Shown: one piece after another, positions 55,861 to 64,000 of the stretch | Position numbering within the stretch: the stretch's first letter is position 1 | Layout of the letters: each line of letters starts with the position of its first letter | DNA from: an uncultured Lachnospiraceae bacterium | GTDB lineage: Bacteria > Bacillota > Clostridia > Lachnospirales > Lachnospiraceae | NCBI GenBank assembly: GCA_902779395.1 | Contig: CACZBK010000013.1 | Coordinates: 1-64,000 of the forward strand | Direction of reading: 5' to 3' | Length of the DNA stretch: 64,000 nucleotides | Notes under the pieces: model-generated | The model's database searches: none | What the model was told of the DNA's origin: nothing | Seen by the model: the letters and a program-made list of their open reading frames with translations, nothing else | Translations under genes and position numbers: made by a program

Positions 55861-58114
55861 AATGTACCTCCTCTTCACCCACTATCACGCCCAGGCTGCC
55901 GCTGCCTATAAAGAAGCGCCCGTATGTACGGCTGTCACCTTCTATGCTGTTAATATCACCGAAACAGTGCTTTTCATCGTTAAGCTTATCCCAGCTCCTG
56001 CCCTCATCGGCGCTGCGGAAGAAACCGTACTCACCGCCTATGGTGCCACAGATATAGATCATCTTCTCCCCGCCGATATAAGGCTCTTCCTTGATCCCAA
56101 GTCCGCAGCGGTATACTGTATCCCCGTCGGCACTGAGTTTAACAGCGCTGAAGCTCATACTCTCCTTATCATAGGTAAGCTTCCACAGGCCGTGTTTATC
56201 AAGCGCCAGATAAAAGACGCCAAAGAAACCGCTGTTCCCCCGTATCTGCGTCCTGTCGGCGCTGTCGATAAGCCCGAAGTCTATCCCCCCGGGAAGAGGT
56301 GACGGCAGTTCCTTAAAGCTCCTTCCGCCGTCACTGCTCACATACAGTCTGCTGTTTTCGCCAAATCCGTAGAAGTGATCCGGATCTGTCCTGTCTGAAT
56401 AGATCTTTAATTTAGGCCTGACGCTGTTTTCAGAAAGGTATTCTATCCTGATGCTCTTTCCGTCGCATATGGCATTATCCGCCCACAGGCTGTAAAATTC
56501 TGCCAGTGTGTACACTATCCTGCTGCCGTCGGCAGACATCGCCACCCATCCGGGATTCACGTTCGGCTGTTCTATACCATGGCAGATCTCATCAATACGC
56601 TCATTTATACCGTAAGGCAGAGGCAGTCTCTCCCAGCTTTCTGCCCCGTCCCGCGATAAGATGATCCCGCCTTTGGTAAGTCCGACCCAGTTCCCTCTGG
56701 CCGCTACCGCGATCAGCGAAGGGTCCTTATCCGGAAAGTCCGCATTGATACATGTTATATAACGATTACCTTTATCATCCGCAAATGAATTCTTGCATGC
56801 CTTATGAAGATCCCTGAAAGCAAAACCTCCCAGATCCCCAAGTATATCAATAAGCAGCACGTCACCGGCCGGAGGACTGTACAGATTAAGATGCACCGTC
56901 TCCTCTATCCCGTCACAGCAGTCGCAAAAGCTTCGTTCATCTTCCGTAAAGTTCCTGCTCACAAACACACCTGTCCCGGTATTGAACCACAGCTCATCCT
57001 TATCATGGGGTTTTATTGCCAGATCACTCATCCAGTGAACCGGTGAATGACCACCGTGACATTCCGGTTTAAGATAATCGGTCCTGAAGATCATATTGCC
57101 CTTATCCAGGTCATGTAATGCCACTTCCCAGCTCTGTCCTTTATCACGCGATACCCAGATACTGTCTCCGCCGGGTGCACAGAGACTCGCCACCGCCACC
57201 ATTCCCGGTACCAGCGGATCCGCAACTATCCCGCCATATCCGCAGGCGGCTTCCGTCGGGGTTATATCTTCAAAGTCCGACAGTTCCTTAAGAAGATACC
57301 TGGCCACCCTTCCGCTCTTCAGCCATCCTCCGTCGCAGCTGTAAGCCATCCAGCCTGCATAAGCATCCGGAGAAGATGCACTGAAAGACACGTACAGATA
57401 TTCATCGTCCGCAGCGATACGATGAGCCACAAAACCACTGTATTGCCTATCATCCTTATCTGCCGGCTCTTTCATCGGTTCAAAGCTTTCGCCTCCGTCA
57501 CGGGATACATACAGGCTGTGCCCTCTTCTGTTCCCGTCCTTATTGGTGATACCGGCTGTTCCGGCCACTATTGTCTTCTCATCCGGCGAAACATATATGC
57601 CTGTAAGATACATCTCCGCGCATACACCCTTAAAGCTCCAGCAGCCGTCTTTTTCCCTTATCCCCAGCCCGTTACACTGGCTTGCAAAATATAACCTGCC
57701 CGATCCGCCGGCGATAAGGCGCTTCCCGGTCCCCCGTCCGTTCAGATTACCATGGATAAAGCACGGGATATCCTCGCTGATAAAGCTCTCGCCTCCGTCA
57801 TTGGAAATGCACAGCCTCCCGCAATGTACATCCGGATCGCACCGGTACTCTTTGCTGTGCCCGCAGGCAACATACAGTTTTCCATCCGCTGCCGCTATGG
57901 CTATGGGGAAGGTCTCACTCAGATCCTCCATGCTCACATGGATAGCCAGGCTCTGCCATCGTTCATCTTTATAGGAATATCTGTAGCAGCCGCCTATATC
58001 AGTGCGGCAATATAACACCCCTGCATTCTTTTCATCAAAGGCAAAGCCTGTAACATATCCGCCTCCGGGTATTGGCGCGTTATAATAGCTGTAAGGGATT
58101 TTGTTCATTTTCAT
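55844..58114 (-). CDS. GH74-like beta-propeller protein (xyloglucanase family), cytoplasmic
   Basis: A 756-residue protein. The N-terminus reads PIPGGGYVTGFAFDEKNAG and LYCRTDIGGCYRY, the hallmark opening of GH74 enzymes, whose first catalytic Asp lies in RTDIGG. Asp-box/BNR-like motifs follow through the sequence (ISNDGGESF, VSRDGGESF, VSRDKGQSW, LSRDGAESW, VSSDGGRSF, RSADEGRSW), giving two seven-bladed propellers as in the family. GH74 enzymes cleave xyloglucan. No signal peptide is seen, unlike most secreted GH74, so action on imported oligosaccharides is suggested. The second catalytic Asp was not located with certainty. Confidence 0.75.
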   Translation of the reverse strand: MKMNKIPYSYYNAPIPGGGYVTGFAFDEKNAGVLYCRTDIGGCYRYSYKDERWQSLAIHVSMEDLSETFPIAIAAADGKLYVACGHSKEYRCDPDVHCGRLCISNDGGESFISEDIPCFIHGNLNGRGTGKRLIAGGSGRLYFASQCNGLGIREKDGCWSFKGVCAEMYLTGIYVSPDEKTIVAGTAGITNKDGNRRGHSLYVSRDGGESFEPMKEPADKDDRQYSGFVAHRIAADDEYLYVSFSASSPDAYAGWMAYSCDGGWLKSGRVARYLLKELSDFEDITPTEAACGYGGIVADPLVPGMVAVASLCAPGGDSIWVSRDKGQSWEVALHDLDKGNMIFRTDYLKPECHGGHSPVHWMSDLAIKPHDKDELWFNTGTGVFVSRNFTEDERSFCDCCDGIEETVHLNLYSPPAGDVLLIDILGDLGGFAFRDLHKACKNSFADDKGNRYITCINADFPDKDPSLIAVAARGNWVGLTKGGIILSRDGAESWERLPLPYGINERIDEICHGIEQPNVNPGWVAMSADGSRIVYTLAEFYSLWADNAICDGKSIRIEYLSENSVRPKLKIYSDRTDPDHFYGFGENSRLYVSSDGGRSFKELPSPLPGGIDFGLIDSADRTQIRGNSGFFGVFYLALDKHGLWKLTYDKESMSFSAVKLSADGDTVYRCGLGIKEEPYIGGEKMIYICGTIGGEYGFFRSADEGRSWDKLNDEKHCFGDINSIEGDSRTYGRFFIGSGSLGVIVGEEEVHYERTF

Positions 58115-58235
58115 GCTCCGTTCTGCTCAGAATATTTATCCGTGAATGATCCTTTTTATGCTGATATTACCTGAAGATCCTTTGCGTCTCACTTTACACT
58201 ATTATATGGATATTTACAACGAGTAAAATTTATTC

Positions 58236-58264
58236 TTGACAAGAATCCATAATAATAGTATTAT
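58236..58264 (+). promoter_or_regulatory. Sigma-A promoter of tRNA-Leu
   Basis: TTGACA (58236-58241) and TATTAT (58259-58264) are 17 bp apart and end 11 bp before the tRNA. Confidence 0.8.
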
Positions 58265-58275
58265 ATCCACGTTGC

Positions 58276-58359
58276 GCAGGAATGGCGGAATTGGCAGACG
58301 CGCACGGTTCAGGTCCGTGTGAAAGCAATTTCATGAGGGTTCAAGTCCCTCTTCCTGCA
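58276..58359 (+). tRNA. tRNA-Leu (anticodon CAG)
   Basis: An 84-nt cloverleaf with acceptor pair GCAGGAA/TTCCTGC, discriminator A, anticodon stem CACGG/CCGTG with loop TTCAGGT (anticodon CAG), a long variable arm typical of leucine tRNAs, and T-loop GTTCAAGTC. The CCA end is not encoded. It is the only tRNA in the window. Confidence 0.95.
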
Positions 58360-58373
58360 CTGAAGACGCTTAA

Positions 58374-58404
58374 ACAGCCTTTCGCCATGAAAGGCTGTTT
58401 TTTT
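58374..58404 (+). terminator. Terminator of tRNA-Leu
   Basis: ACAGCCTTTC and GAAAGGCTGT form a perfect 10 bp stem with a 5-nt loop, followed by T's (to 58404), 14 nt after the tRNA. Confidence 0.92.
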
Positions 58405-58439
58405 GCCGTTTTTCAACAGTAGACTTGCTTCTTCAAAAA

Positions 58440-58448
58440 TGATATACT
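58440..58448 (+). promoter_or_regulatory. Extended minus-10 promoter of the PBP gene
   Basis: TGATATACT is an extended minus-10 located about 40 bp before the start codon. A minus-35 is poor (TAGACT at 17 bp). Confidence 0.5.
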
Positions 58449-58489
58449 ATTTACTTAATTATAAGTAGAAACACATGGAGGCATACACC

Positions 58490-61111
58490 ATGAACTATTC
58501 CCGCGAGGGCATCAAAAGAAAACAGCGCGCATTAAGCGCCCGTGGCACCAAGATCAAGAACATGCTCGGCATTAACGTGATCAAAGCATTTCTTATCTGC
58601 GCCTTTTCCGGTGCCATAATCGGTACCTGCTTAGGCATAGGAATGTTTAAGGGCATACTGGCTACCACGCCTGATATTTCCACTATCGATGTAACGCCTA
58701 CAGGCTATGCCACAAATATCTACGACAGTGAGGGCCATCTCCTGATCAAGCTTGTTGCGGAGAATTCCAACCGTACCTATATAAGCATGGACAAGATCCC
58801 CAATGATATGGCTAACGCTTTTGTAGCAATAGAGGACGAGCGCTTCTATGAACACAACGGTATCGATATCCGCCGTATCATGAGCGTTGCAGCTCTGGGT
58901 ATCAAAAACCGTAACTTTAAACAGGGTGGAAGTACCATCACCCAGCAGCTTATCAAGAATAATGTCTTTACCAATTTCTCCAAAGAGGAAGGCTTCGAAA
59001 AGTACAAACGTAAGATCCAGGAACAGGCTCTTGCAATGGAACTTGAAAAGCGCTTAAGCAAGGCCGAGATCCTCGAGCTTTACATGAACACCGTAAACCT
59101 GGGACACAATACACTGGGTGTACAGGCAGCTTCACTGCGCTATTTCGGAAAACCCGTTTATGAGCTGAATCTTTCCGAATGTGCCACCATAGCCGGCATT
59201 ACCAAGTATCCTACCGCTTACGACCCCATCCTTCATCCGGAAAGCAATGCCAAACGTCGTTCAACGGTCCTCAAGAAGATGCTTGAGCTTGGCTATATTG
59301 ATAAAGCCGCATATGAAGAAGCACTTGCCGACGATGTATATGAACGTATCACCGCCACTAATGTACAGGTGCAGAATGAGGGTGTCTATTCATATTTCGA
59401 AGATGCTGTAATAGATAAAGTAGCACAGGATCTTACAGACAAATATATAGCAGAAGGCTATACTGATACCCAGGCATCAACGAAAGCCTATAACCTTCTC
59501 TACAGCGGTGGTCTTTCGATCTATACCACCCAGGATTCACAGATCCAATCCATAGTAGATGAGATCTATATGGACGAATCCAACTATCCCGACAATACCC
59601 ACTGGTATTTAAACTACCGCTTATCCATTCAGCATCCGAACGGAGAAAACCAGAATTTCTCCACCGAGATGTTTAAAACCTATTTCAAACAGCAGAATCC
59701 CAAATTCAATCTGATATATGCTTCCCAGGATGAAGCTTACGATGCGATAAAGGTATATCAGGAAGCTGTTATGGAAGAAGGTGATGAGATCATCGCGGAA
59801 AAGATAAGCTTAACTCCTCAGCCCCAGGTATCCTTAACAATAGAGGATCAGGCAACCGGGCATATAGTTGCTATGGTCGGCGGCCGCGGTGTAAAGGAGA
59901 CAAGCCGTTCACTGAACCGTGCATACTCCACCACACGTCAGCCCGGTTCCTGCTTCAAGGTTGTATCAACCTATGCGCCTGCGCTCGATTCCGCCGGTAT
60001 CACGCTGGCTACGACCTTCATGGATGCACCTTTTAACTATTCTACCGGCCGTCCCGTAAAGAACTGGTACGGCAACGGCACCTGGAAGGGCATCTGCTCC
60101 GTACGTTATGCTATAGAGCAGTCCCTTAACATCATAGCAGTTAAAACCCTTACCGTTATCGGTCCCCAGCTGGGCTTTGATTATCTTCAGAGATTCGGGT
60201 TCTCTACTCTGGTAGAGCGACGCGTTACCGAAGACGGAAGGATAGTCAATGATATACATCAGGCCCTGGCTCTGGGCGGTATCACCGACGGTGTTACCAA
60301 TATGGAGCTTAACGCAGCATACGCGACCATAGCAAACGGCGGTATGTATATGGAGCCCATACTCTACACCAAGATAGTCGATCATGACGGAAACGTACTC
60401 ATAGATATGAACCAGCAGCAGGATCAGCACAGAGTTATAAAGGAAACCACCGCTTTCCTGCTTACCGATGCCATGGTAGACGTGGTTACCAAGGGTACCG
60501 GCGGCGGCGTCAACTTCGGAAACATGGCTATAGCCGGAAAGACCGGTACTACCACCGATTACAAAGATGTATGGTTCGCCGGCTTTACCCCCTACTACAC
60601 CGCTACCACATGGACCGGTTATGATAACAATGATGAACTGCCTTCCAGCGACCGTGCTTTATCCCGTACAATGTGGAAGCTGGTCATGAAGGCCCTTCAT
60701 GAAAATCTGGAGTATAAATCATTTGAAATACCTAACGGTATCATAACGGCAACGGTATGTGCCTCATCAGGCAAGCTACCTTCTCCTGATCATCTATGTG
60801 ACGGCGAATTAAAGAACGAGTATTTTGCGGAGGGTACCATCCCCCATGAAACCTGTAATATTCATTATCAGGGCATGGTATGTGCCGCTACAGGACTTCC
60901 CGCTGACGGTATGTGTCCTTTCAAAGTACCGGGCATACTCACACTTCCGTTACCCGAACCCCAGCAGCTGTGGTCAGGTTCCGGATCTTCGGGAACTCCC
61001 ACTTCGTGCCCTCATAACGCTGAGTTCTTTGCAGATCCTAATTACCCTGCGATCCTTGAAGAACAGCGTGAACTTCTGAGGCAGCAGGGATATGATTTCC
61101 CCGATGATTGA
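58490..61111 (+). CDS. Class A penicillin-binding protein (PBP1A type)
   Basis: ATG 58490 is chosen because GGAGG lies 8 nt before it; 873 residues. A membrane helix (about residues 25-50) precedes the GT51 glycosyltransferase domain with AFVAIEDERFYEHNGID, QGGSTITQQLIKN and LELYMNTVNLG. The transpeptidase domain has the SxxK motif in PGSCFK, SxN in EQSLNIIAV and KTG in AGKTGTTTDY. It polymerises and cross-links peptidoglycan outside the membrane. The C-terminal region contains six or more Cys residues (LCDGELK, HETCNIH, MVCAATG, GMCPF, TSCPH), which is unusual but seen in related Clostridia. A strong terminator follows. Confidence 0.95.
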   Translation: MNYSREGIKRKQRALSARGTKIKNMLGINVIKAFLICAFSGAIIGTCLGIGMFKGILATTPDISTIDVTPTGYATNIYDSEGHLLIKLVAENSNRTYISMDKIPNDMANAFVAIEDERFYEHNGIDIRRIMSVAALGIKNRNFKQGGSTITQQLIKNNVFTNFSKEEGFEKYKRKIQEQALAMELEKRLSKAEILELYMNTVNLGHNTLGVQAASLRYFGKPVYELNLSECATIAGITKYPTAYDPILHPESNAKRRSTVLKKMLELGYIDKAAYEEALADDVYERITATNVQVQNEGVYSYFEDAVIDKVAQDLTDKYIAEGYTDTQASTKAYNLLYSGGLSIYTTQDSQIQSIVDEIYMDESNYPDNTHWYLNYRLSIQHPNGENQNFSTEMFKTYFKQQNPKFNLIYASQDEAYDAIKVYQEAVMEEGDEIIAEKISLTPQPQVSLTIEDQATGHIVAMVGGRGVKETSRSLNRAYSTTRQPGSCFKVVSTYAPALDSAGITLATTFMDAPFNYSTGRPVKNWYGNGTWKGICSVRYAIEQSLNIIAVKTLTVIGPQLGFDYLQRFGFSTLVERRVTEDGRIVNDIHQALALGGITDGVTNMELNAAYATIANGGMYMEPILYTKIVDHDGNVLIDMNQQQDQHRVIKETTAFLLTDAMVDVVTKGTGGGVNFGNMAIAGKTGTTTDYKDVWFAGFTPYYTATTWTGYDNNDELPSSDRALSRTMWKLVMKALHENLEYKSFEIPNGIITATVCASSGKLPSPDHLCDGELKNEYFAEGTIPHETCNIHYQGMVCAATGLPADGMCPFKVPGILTLPLPEPQQLWSGSGSSGTPTSCPHNAEFFADPNYPAILEEQRELLRQQGYDFPDD

Positions 61112-61123
61112 CAGAGAAAGAAA

Positions 61124-61164
61124 GCCCCCGGACGTTCTGTATCGGAACGCCCGGGGGCTTTTTT
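61124..61164. terminator. Bidirectional terminator between PBP and SH3 genes
   Basis: GCCCCCGG plus CGTTC pairs with GAACG plus CCGGGGGC, followed by TTTTTT on plus and TTTCTTTC on minus. It serves the convergent genes. Confidence 0.9.
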
Positions 61165-61177
61165 GATATAATGTTTT

Positions 61178-61642
61178 TTATTCTGCCATTGGTATTTCGT
61201 TACGGTCTACCGGGGTATATTCACCGCCTGACATGTAGAAGTAATCCAGGTATTCGCTGAAGATATATCCTTTTCCGCCTTTATATTCAAGTTCAGTCCA
61301 GCCGTTTTCATAATTGGCTATTACCTTGAACTCATCTCCGTCGGCTGCCATCCCCAGAACATCATAATCCGTACTCGTTCCGGCACGCACGTTCACTCCG
61401 TCGGAATTACACCGCCCCAGAAGTTCACCGGTCTTTTCCGGCTCTTCAGCCTCAGGCGTTTCGGGCTCTTCCTCTGCCACCGTCGGTTCCGTCTGCACTA
61501 CCGGAGATGTCTCTTCCTGTGTTGCTGCCGCCTCTATAGGTGCTTCTCCCCTCTTCACTATAAGCACGATAAGGAATACTATCGTTATCAGCAAAAGCCC
61601 TATAAATGCATCAAGTACTATGCTAAGCGTTTTTCTTCTCAT
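61178..61642 (-). CDS. Membrane-anchored bacterial SH3 domain protein
   Basis: A 154-residue protein: membrane helix (AFIGLLLITIVFLIVLIV, about residues 12-29), a Glu/Pro/Thr-rich linker (about 38-75), then an SH3b domain with CNSDGVNVRAGTSTDYDVLG, FKVIANYENGWTELEY and GKGYIFSEYL. SH3b domains bind cell-wall peptides or polymers. It is the last gene of a three-gene minus-strand run. Confidence 0.88.
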   Translation of the reverse strand: MRRKTLSIVLDAFIGLLLITIVFLIVLIVKRGEAPIEAAATQEETSPVVQTEPTVAEEEPETPEAEEPEKTGELLGRCNSDGVNVRAGTSTDYDVLGMAADGDEFKVIANYENGWTELEYKGGKGYIFSEYLDYFYMSGGEYTPVDRNEIPMAE

Positions 61643-61671
61643 GGTCCTCTCCTATCTTAATGCCGGATCTC

Positions 61672-63597
61672 CTAAAAAACTTCTCTTTCCGAATCCCTGG
61701 CCATTATCAGCACGCGTCTCTTTCCCATATCCTCGAAATAATGCATGCCGTACATAAACAATCTGTAATCATCCTTCTCATTTACCTTACGCCTGAAGAA
61801 CATATGTGATACCGTCTTCCCTGCAGCAAACGCATCATCCAGGTTTTCTTTTGAAAGCGCCATCAGAAACAGCGGCAGATCATCCGGATGTATGGGCACC
61901 TGCTTTCTGAACTGTTCCGTATGCAGCCCGCTGTCCCAGTTTTTTTCACGAAGAAGTCTCTCCCCGTTAAAACGCAGGCTGTAGATAAGGTCGGTATCGA
62001 TATCATATTCAAACATATAATCATAGTCTGCCAGAAGGACCGCATTATACAAAAGCGACAGTTCCCTCTGTACCATCACATCGGTGTAATCCTCAAATAC
62101 CAGTATGGCCTCCGCATGCCCGCCTTCATTGGAAAGCGGATAAATATGAAGGCGGATCCAGGTATCTTCCACCGTCCGGTAGATGTATTCTCTCCTGCTG
62201 TGGTCTCCCGGATTTTTAAGGAATTCATCCCTGGAAATACTGCTCTTAAATACATCCCTGTACTGCTCGAGCACATAGGCCTTGGCATAATGCTCCATGG
62301 CGTCATCTATACTCTTAAACTGCTTTTCGATATACTTATATTCCTGCGGGATCTGTATCGAATGATAAGAGCCTTTCTCCAGATCCACGAAATACACGGA
62401 CCTGTATCTTGTAGACAGTACATCCACTATGATATTCTTCTCATTACGTTCTGCTTCTACCCTTTTGTTCTCCGTGATGTCCATAAAGGTCAGCACACAT
62501 TTATTTTCCATTCCCTGCATATAAGGAGGCTGAAAAGCCGATATGCTCATCCAGCTCTCACCTTCGTTTATTGCAGATGTATATTCCCTTACCACATTAT
62601 CCACTTCTCCGCCGAGGGCCTCGGCAAGCGCAGCAGCCGAGAATGTTGCCGCAAGATCCCGCTTCTGCCCCGCATCAGGAATGAACTCACTCACTATCTG
62701 AAGAAGGGTATCATAATCACCTTCCTTCGGCGTACCGAACAAAAGTGCATCTTCCTTAACGGTCGAGTATTCGTTTTTTTCCATATCCAGCAGATATATA
62801 GATCTGTACGCATTACTTAACGAGCTTAATATCGCTTCGTTCTCACGCTCTCTCTGGCTTATGGATATCTCACCCTGCACATCTCTTTCGGTACATACTA
62901 TTTTACCGTTCAGCTCATCCAGCCGTCTGAAACGCAGCTCTACCCAATGATATCCGTCTCCGTTGCTCTGCCTGTACTGGAAAGCATAATCCCCACGCTC
63001 CAGCTTGTTTTTTACGGATATGGGATCCAGAAGATTACGCAGCTGCTCTCTGTCATCAGGATGAGCCATTGCTTCTATCATATCCCTTTTCCACTCATCA
63101 AAGTGTATGGGATGGTAATACACAGCCCGGTAATGGCCTTCACCGCCGTCCACCGGCTTTATCAGGGTAGTCACCTCCCCTGTCATCATATCGATCAGAT
63201 ATATGTGCCTGAAATTACGCCCCAGGAGATTGAAGATCTTATCCCTCTCGCTCTCCTCTTTATCATCCACATGGGCAGTTATCACAAAAGAATAAGCCAG
63301 GATACCGCCGCTCCATACCACCTTGGATACGGTCACGTTCCTGCGCACTCCGAATGCTGATTTTTCTACCACATAGCGATAAGTTCCGCCCTCATTGCAG
63401 CGGGTATAGGCTTTACGGAAATCCTCCATATCCCACACCCGTGAGACAGGAGATCCCGTATGGGCATTTGTAAGCACGGTCACCAGATGGTTACAATACA
63501 ATAAAGACTGATCTCTTCCGCTGACCACAAATATCGCCACATCATCTGCACTGTCCAAGACACTCATCATGCCCCAGAACTCTTTCAGGTCACTCAT
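61672..63597 (-). CDS. Tandem PAS-like sensory protein without output domain
   Basis: A 641-residue cytoplasmic protein with no membrane helix. Four PAS-like units are visible, each introduced by a similar strand: FRHIYLIDMMTGEVT (about residue 130), YRSIYLLDMEKNEYST (about 265), YRSVYFVDLEKGSYHS (about 400), DYMFEYDIDTDLIYSL (about 530), plus an N-terminal one with DDVAIFVVSGRDQSLLYCN. Motifs such as MAHPDDREQL and IHPDDLPLF are the PAS/PAC type usually found before GGDEF domains in Lachnospiraceae. No GGDEF, EAL or kinase domain follows; the protein ends in RRVLIMARDSEREVF. It may work through a partner. It starts 1 nt after the stop of pepD. Confidence 0.7.
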   Translation of the reverse strand: MSDLKEFWGMMSVLDSADDVAIFVVSGRDQSLLYCNHLVTVLTNAHTGSPVSRVWDMEDFRKAYTRCNEGGTYRYVVEKSAFGVRRNVTVSKVVWSGGILAYSFVITAHVDDKEESERDKIFNLLGRNFRHIYLIDMMTGEVTTLIKPVDGGEGHYRAVYYHPIHFDEWKRDMIEAMAHPDDREQLRNLLDPISVKNKLERGDYAFQYRQSNGDGYHWVELRFRRLDELNGKIVCTERDVQGEISISQRERENEAILSSLSNAYRSIYLLDMEKNEYSTVKEDALLFGTPKEGDYDTLLQIVSEFIPDAGQKRDLAATFSAAALAEALGGEVDNVVREYTSAINEGESWMSISAFQPPYMQGMENKCVLTFMDITENKRVEAERNEKNIIVDVLSTRYRSVYFVDLEKGSYHSIQIPQEYKYIEKQFKSIDDAMEHYAKAYVLEQYRDVFKSSISRDEFLKNPGDHSRREYIYRTVEDTWIRLHIYPLSNEGGHAEAILVFEDYTDVMVQRELSLLYNAVLLADYDYMFEYDIDTDLIYSLRFNGERLLREKNWDSGLHTEQFRKQVPIHPDDLPLFLMALSKENLDDAFAAGKTVSHMFFRRKVNEKDDYRLFMYGMHYFEDMGKRRVLIMARDSEREVF

Positions 63598-63598
63598 A

Positions 63599-64000
63599 TC
63601 AACCCCTTCTCTTCAATACTTCCTTGACGTAATCCCAGCAGCGCCCAACACTCTTTATATTAAGCCTCTCGTTCACGGTATGGATATCCTGCATGTCAGG
63701 ACCGATGGATACCGCGTCAAAGCCTTCTATCTTTTTGGCGAGCACGCCGCACTCCAGTCCGGCATGTATCACTTCCACCACAGGTTCACGGTCATACATC
63801 TCTTTAAACACCGTCACCATCTTATCACGAAGAGGTGAATCTTCCCTGTATTCCCATTCCGGATAGGATGAGGAAACGCTGCACTCCGCCCCAAAACTTC
63901 CGGCGATCTCTACAACCCTGTCCTTAAGATGTGCCGCAGCGCTGCCTATCATACTCCGAAGTTCAAATACCGCGTCGGCTTTATCCCCTTCATTCTTTAA
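63599..64000 (-). CDS. pepD: M20 family dipeptidase PepD (C-terminal part, cut by window end)
   Basis: The minus-strand frame is open to the end of the window (134 residues seen). It carries the C-terminal metal-site region of aminoacyl-histidine dipeptidase: VVEVIHAGLECGVLAKKI with the His-Ala-Gly-Leu-Glu motif, VSIGPDMQDIHTVNERL and a final helix RCWDYVKEVLKRRG. PepD hydrolyses Xaa-His and other dipeptides in the cytoplasm. The start lies beyond 64000. The following PAS-like gene begins 1 nt after its stop, so they are probably cotranscribed. Confidence 0.9.
   Translation of the reverse strand, partial: LKNEGDKADAVFELRSMIGSAAAHLKDRVVEIAGSFGAECSVSSSYPEWEYREDSPLRDKMVTVFKEMYDREPVVEVIHAGLECGVLAKKIEGFDAVSIGPDMQDIHTVNERLNIKSVGRCWDYVKEVLKRRG

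Noticed and set aside
58475-58489. Upstream ATG for the PBP gene
   Set aside because: This ATG overlaps the GGAGG that serves the ATG at 58490.

Overview
The window reads as a chromosomal segment of a low-to-mid GC Bacillota, most likely a gut or rumen Lachnospiraceae (inferred from AGGAGG-type ribosome binding sites, consensus sigma-A promoters, a tRNA without encoded CCA, a DUF6465 protein, plant-glycan glycosidases and a likely monoderm type IV pilus locus). No taxonomic search was possible, so this is inference.

Layout. 1-2149: partial GH2 glycosidase (minus). 2.5-4.3 kb: decayed mobile-element relic, an N-terminally truncated KilA-N gene and a frameshifted parB, next to repeated GGGTTAAA motifs. 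4.3-5.4 kb: rplM-rpsI with a perfect consensus promoter and a long leader. 5.4-8.4 kb: three-gene ABC-2 exporter (plus). 8.4-9.2 kb: FliD-C-like protein behind a sigma-D-like promoter. 9.3-12.5 kb: DUF6465, queH and a membrane GGDEF/EAL protein. 12.6-17.3 kb: moxR - DUF58 - transglutaminase operon. 17.4-17.9 kb: gene-free block full of nested inverted repeats ending in a terminator, a candidate large structured RNA. 17.9-20.9 kb: stand-alone prepilin, a truncated ATPase gene and an AAA/PD-(D/E)XK protein. 21.0-33.2 kb: one 4038-residue secreted multidomain protein. 33.5-52.4 kb: a single 12-gene type IV pilus-like operon. 52.7-58.1 kb: GH74-like protein, an unrecognised protein and a MATE transporter. 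58.2-61.1 kb: tRNA-Leu(CAG) and a class A penicillin-binding protein. 61.1-64 kb: SH3 protein, tandem PAS-like protein and a partial PepD peptidase (minus).

How the parts fit. The pilus operon carries the assembly core (PilB, PilC, a PilM-PilN fusion, PilO) and seven prepilin-like proteins. Two of these are gigantic: 1319 residues with BspA-type leucine-rich repeats and 1950 residues with GLUG-like repeats. The most interesting reading is that the machine assembles or displays very large adhesin-like domains tethered by a prepilin N-terminus. The PilB N-terminus looks like a c-di-GMP-binding MshEN domain and the window also encodes an intact-looking EAL domain, so c-di-GMP control is plausible. 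Prepilin peptidase and PilT are not in the window.

The strongest candidates for something undescribed are the giant prepilins and the structured element at 17.4-17.9 kb.
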